DNA from: JBKEAJ01 sp047974415 | Lineage (GTDB): Bacteria > Bacteroidota > Bacteroidia > Bacteroidales > Prolixibacteraceae | DNA length: 64,000 nucleotides | Assembly: GCA_047974415.1 (NCBI GenBank) | Contig: JBKECH010000057.1 | Coordinates: 1-64,000, forward strand | Direction: 5' to 3' | Shown: positions 61,433 through 64,000 of the stretch, piece after piece | Layout of the letters: each line of letters begins with the position of its first letter | Numbering within the stretch: the stretch's first letter is position 1 | The notes under the pieces: model-generated | Seen by the model: the letters and a program-made list of their open reading frames with translations, nothing else | Told to the model about the DNA's origin: nothing | Databases searched by the model: none | Position numbers and translations under genes: made by a program

Positions 61433-62947
61433 ATGAAGTATATGAGGTTTTGGGTGAGTTTCGTTTTTTGTGTAATTATGTTGTATTCTTATGGTCTGGC
61501 TCAAGTCTTGGTGAACTCTGTTGTTGTTGATTCGGCAACGCAAGAAGGAGTTCCCTATGCTTCTGTTGGATTTGCGTGGAGCAATGTGCTTACAATGTCT
61601 TCAGAAACAGGTGCTTTTAAGTTAAGCGTAGAGGATGGACGAGATGCTGACTCAATAATTGTTGCTTGTGTGGGTTACGTGAGTCGCACTATTGCCGTAA
61701 AAGATGTGGGCAAGAAAATAGAATTGACACAAAGCATTCAAACCTTGAAAGATGTGCTAGTATCGGACAGACATCTTTCGGCAAAAGAAATAATCGAAAG
61801 GGCAAAAGAGGGCATTGATAGTATTTACGAAATGAGCTACTCCAAACGGCGCACTTTTGTAAGGAGAACTTCGACTCTCGAAATAAAGAACCTAGATTAT
61901 ACTTTAAAAAAAAGTACTATTCCTGAAATAAACGAGACCTTTATGGATACTCTGATTTCCTGCGTTCCAGACAAAACAATTTTGTGCCAAGAAGCTTTGT
62001 GTGATGTGTTTGGCTCATTGTTAACCCAAACAGATGAGGTAAAACTCGAAATCTTGAAGTCATGTTCCATATCCCCCAAAAATGATGTGCAGGATGTGAC
62101 TCTTGAATTTAACGATTATGTGGAGAAGATACTAAAAAAAAGAATTAAGCGTGATTCGTATTTTAAAGTGCGCTCAGGTATTGTTGGAACTGCAGTAGGC
62201 AAGGATGAAGAGGATTTATACAGCCTTTTCTCAACAAACAAGAATGAAGCTGAGGAGGAAATCGAAAATAAGAGAGAGATATTTGTTGCTGTCATAAAGG
62301 ACGGTATAGCAGGTAGTAATAGACGGATGTTTCTAGATGATGATTTAGATTTTATAATAGAGAGTAATAGATATGAATTTAAGGTCGAGGAATATCTCGT
62401 TTTAGACGATGAGCTAGTATACAAAATATCATTCAGCCCCAAGGGGCGAGCGCGACTCAGTGGAACTGTGTATATAAATGTCAACGACTATGGAGTAATG
62501 AGAGTTGAATATAAAAACGTTAAGCCTATATACAAGATTAGTCTATTTGGAATCGATGTGAAAGTGTTCTGTTACAAGGGAGTCATGATGTTTGAGAAAA
62601 GCACTAACGATAAGTATTTTCTGAGATATGCGAATCATTCTGATGCTGTATTTATGCGAGCTGATAGGCCACTTACAATAACCGAGAAAAATAAAAACAC
62701 CTTAGGTCGCCGCAAGCAGAATCAGGTCAGCTTTGATTTTGATGTAAGTGTTGTTGGGGAGGCAAAGACCGAATATTTAGTCTTTGATAATCATACAATT
62801 CTAAAGCAAGAGTATGATGATAAACAAGAAAAAGAGTTCGAAGGGTATGAGTATATGCCAAAATACGAACCTAGTTTCTGGGATGGCTACAATATAATCG
62901 AACCGAATAAACTGATGGAAGAGTATAAGAGCGCAGTAATAGAGTAG
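61433..62947 (+). CDS. CarboxypepD-regulatory-like domain protein, secreted
   Basis: Exported protein of unknown role. The signal peptide ends near YGLAQ. A carboxypeptidase regulatory-like beta domain follows (about residues 25-105: VVDSATQEGVPYASVGF, TGAFKLSV, IIVACVGYVSRTIAVKD), as in many Bacteroidota outer-membrane proteins. The rest (about 105-504) has no recognised domain; helical stretches with KEIIERAKEGIDSIYEMSY resemble DUF5686-like barrel proteins, but the sequence lacks a clear barrel. It probably sits in or at the outer membrane. Confidence 0.75.
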   Translation: MKYMRFWVSFVFCVIMLYSYGLAQVLVNSVVVDSATQEGVPYASVGFAWSNVLTMSSETGAFKLSVEDGRDADSIIVACVGYVSRTIAVKDVGKKIELTQSIQTLKDVLVSDRHLSAKEIIERAKEGIDSIYEMSYSKRRTFVRRTSTLEIKNLDYTLKKSTIPEINETFMDTLISCVPDKTILCQEALCDVFGSLLTQTDEVKLEILKSCSISPKNDVQDVTLEFNDYVEKILKKRIKRDSYFKVRSGIVGTAVGKDEEDLYSLFSTNKNEAEEEIENKREIFVAVIKDGIAGSNRRMFLDDDLDFIIESNRYEFKVEEYLVLDDELVYKISFSPKGRARLSGTVYINVNDYGVMRVEYKNVKPIYKISLFGIDVKVFCYKGVMMFEKSTNDKYFLRYANHSDAVFMRADRPLTITEKNKNTLGRRKQNQVSFDFDVSVVGEAKTEYLVFDNHTILKQEYDDKQEKEFEGYEYMPKYEPSFWDGYNIIEPNKLMEEYKSAVIE

Positions 62948-63153
62948 ATTGCCCTGTTTTTGAAGAGCTTGTAGTCCTGAATCAGAGCTGGAGTTGGTGT
63001 TCAAAGTCCGATAAAATAAAGTTTCTGGCTATTGAGACATAGAGCACTGCGAGAAGTTAGTTGGCGAAATGTTTTTATTGAAGAGGTTTCGGATAATAGG
63101 TAAGCTAATGCATGTTCTGGATTGATTTGCTGTAATTTTGTGAATGTAAGAAA

Positions 63154-63176
63154 GGGCCACAATTAAATTGCGACCC
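63154..63176 (-). terminator. Terminator of the phosphotransferase gene
   Basis: On the minus strand GGGTCGCAAT and ATTGTGGCCC pair over 10 bp with two G-U wobbles, followed by TTTCTT. It pairs well only in the minus direction, which fits the gene at 63216. Confidence 0.65.
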
Positions 63177-63215
63177 TTAACAAATCAAAAAACTAAATCA
63201 TGAAAACTCATTTCT

Positions 63216-64000
63216 TTATTTTGTGTAGTCTGTAACTACTTGTTTCATTGCTTCATATTGTTCTTCCATGCTTTGGAGTAATTTGTATTGAGCACGGGTG
63301 CGAATTAGGTTATGCTCGGACGATTTGGTTTTATAGTAATTGTCGCCGTCAATATAATCCATTAGGAAGCGAAGTACTTGTTCATACGTGATGTATTTGG
63401 CAGAGAATGCCAGATACTCCAATTCTTTTTTACTCAAGAAAGAAGAGGCTTCTTCTAAATAACCCTTAGCAAAAGCTTTGTAAATAGCCATGTCCATTGA
63501 AACGTTATCTAGATTCTCGTCGTCCTCAAGTCCTGTGTTGGTATAAAAACGCATTGCATCTCCAAAATCATTAAGGACGGTACTACTGAGCACAGTGTCA
63601 AGGTCTATAACACAAAGTACTTCTCCTTTCTTGTCGAAGAGAATGTTATTTATTTTAGTGTCGTTGTGGCTGATGCGAGTGGGAATAACGCCATCTTCCA
63701 CAAGCGTCCAGAAGTCTAACATTTCTTGTTTGCGATTTTCTATCCACTCAATCTCTGTTGCTACTTTGCTTTTGCGTCCTGTGGGGTCTTTGCTTAGGAC
63801 CTCGTCCCACTGCTTAAATCTATATCGGATATCGTGGAATCCAGGGAGAATATTTACTAATGGCTCCTTGAGGTCTGCCACCAGCGATTGAAATTTACCA
63901 ATGCCCTTACCTCCAGCATAGGCGAGCTCTGGAGTCTCGGCTGCCGAATAAGCAATTGTATCGGCAATGAATAAGCATACAGCCCAGTATTCATCTTCCT
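63216..64000 (-). CDS. Phosphotransferase (APH/ChoK fold), C-terminal part
   Basis: The open frame runs on past the window edge, so the apparent GTG start at 63881 is internal. The visible 260 residues include TPELAYAGGKGIGKFQSLVA and the catalytic loop HNDTKINNILFD (HxDxxxxN) with IDLDTVLSS giving the metal-binding Asp. The pattern fits the sugar- or amino-sugar-kinase branch of the aminoglycoside phosphotransferase family (for example N-acetylhexosamine 1-kinase-like). The substrate is not settled. Confidence 0.85.
   Translation of the reverse strand, partial: EDEYWAVCLFIADTIAYSAAETPELAYAGGKGIGKFQSLVADLKEPLVNILPGFHDIRYRFKQWDEVLSKDPTGRKSKVATEIEWIENRKQEMLDFWTLVEDGVIPTRISHNDTKINNILFDKKGEVLCVIDLDTVLSSTVLNDFGDAMRFYTNTGLEDDENLDNVSMDMAIYKAFAKGYLEEASSFLSKKELEYLAFSAKYITYEQVLRFLMDYIDGDNYYKTKSSEHNLIRTRAQYKLLQSMEEQYEAMKQVVTDYTK

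Noticed and set aside
63216..63881. Phosphotransferase frame starting at GTG 63881
   Set aside because: The frame stays open to the window edge and the upstream residues match the family, so the real start lies beyond 64000.

Overview
The window looks like a chromosome segment of a Bacteroidota bacterium, most likely order Bacteroidales. Three things point there. It carries several type IX secretion (T9SS) or gliding-type genes (sprA/sov, porV, gldJ, a PorW/SprE-like lipoprotein, gldA-like, gldI-like and a protein with a T9SS sorting domain). Its promoters match the Bacteroidota form (TAnnTTTG -7 box, sometimes a TTTG -33 box). Its start sites mostly lack a Shine-Dalgarno sequence. The DNA is AT-rich, and most of the window is housekeeping sequence with long intergenic spacers full of short repeats. 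Many starts were moved downstream from the longest open frame using signal peptides, promoter positions and ATGA overlaps.

Layout: 1-4 kb, end of an outer-membrane barrel gene, pyruvate kinase, a Nudix hydrolase and an M23 peptidase, all on minus. 4-10 kb, a tightly overlapping minus operon (SpoIIM-like, DUF4129, DUF4350, MoxR ATPase, DUF58) diverging from an RDD membrane protein. 10-15.8 kb, minus: sodium-solute symporter, anmK, aspA, a small protein and an ECF sigma factor. 15.9-25.2 kb, plus: uvrA, a radical SAM protein, a CPA1 antiporter, tRNA-Pro(GGG), an M17 aminopeptidase, pdxA and ruvA. 25.2-36.1 kb, plus: sprA, a TonB-like protein, a DivIC/FtsB-like protein, a lipid A deacylase-like gene broken by one stop codon, and ispH. 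36.5-42.6 kb: FKBP lipoprotein, half-size TauE/SafE, M20 amidohydrolase, AlkD-like, then ispF-porV on minus diverging from gldJ. 42.8-49.2 kb, plus: phoH, a 1-kb decayed spacer, dsbD, rarA, yebC. 49.3-52.3 kb, minus: a very small T9SS-sorted protein, a histidine kinase and a response regulator in one array, then a ferredoxin. 52.8-62.9 kb, plus: PTS-IIC-like permease, folE, a 1207-residue PorW/SprE-like lipoprotein, gldA-like ATPase, thiamine pyrophosphokinase, purN, META lipoprotein and a CarboxypepD-like protein. The right edge holds a partial phosphotransferase on minus.

The most unusual content is between the genes. Family R1 is a palindromic, MITE-like element of about 140 bp with at least six clear full or partial copies. 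Family R2 is a leader of about 110-130 bp ending exactly at the ATG of two unrelated genes, with related sequence, including micro-ORFs beginning MKRAM or MKRTI, upstream of a third. Family R3 is a degenerate element seen downstream of several genes. I found no CRISPR array, prophage, intact insertion sequence or clear novel defence system. The best candidates for undescribed biology are the R2 leaders, the mini-CTD/kinase/regulator array and the triplicated C-terminal module of the PorW/SprE-like protein.
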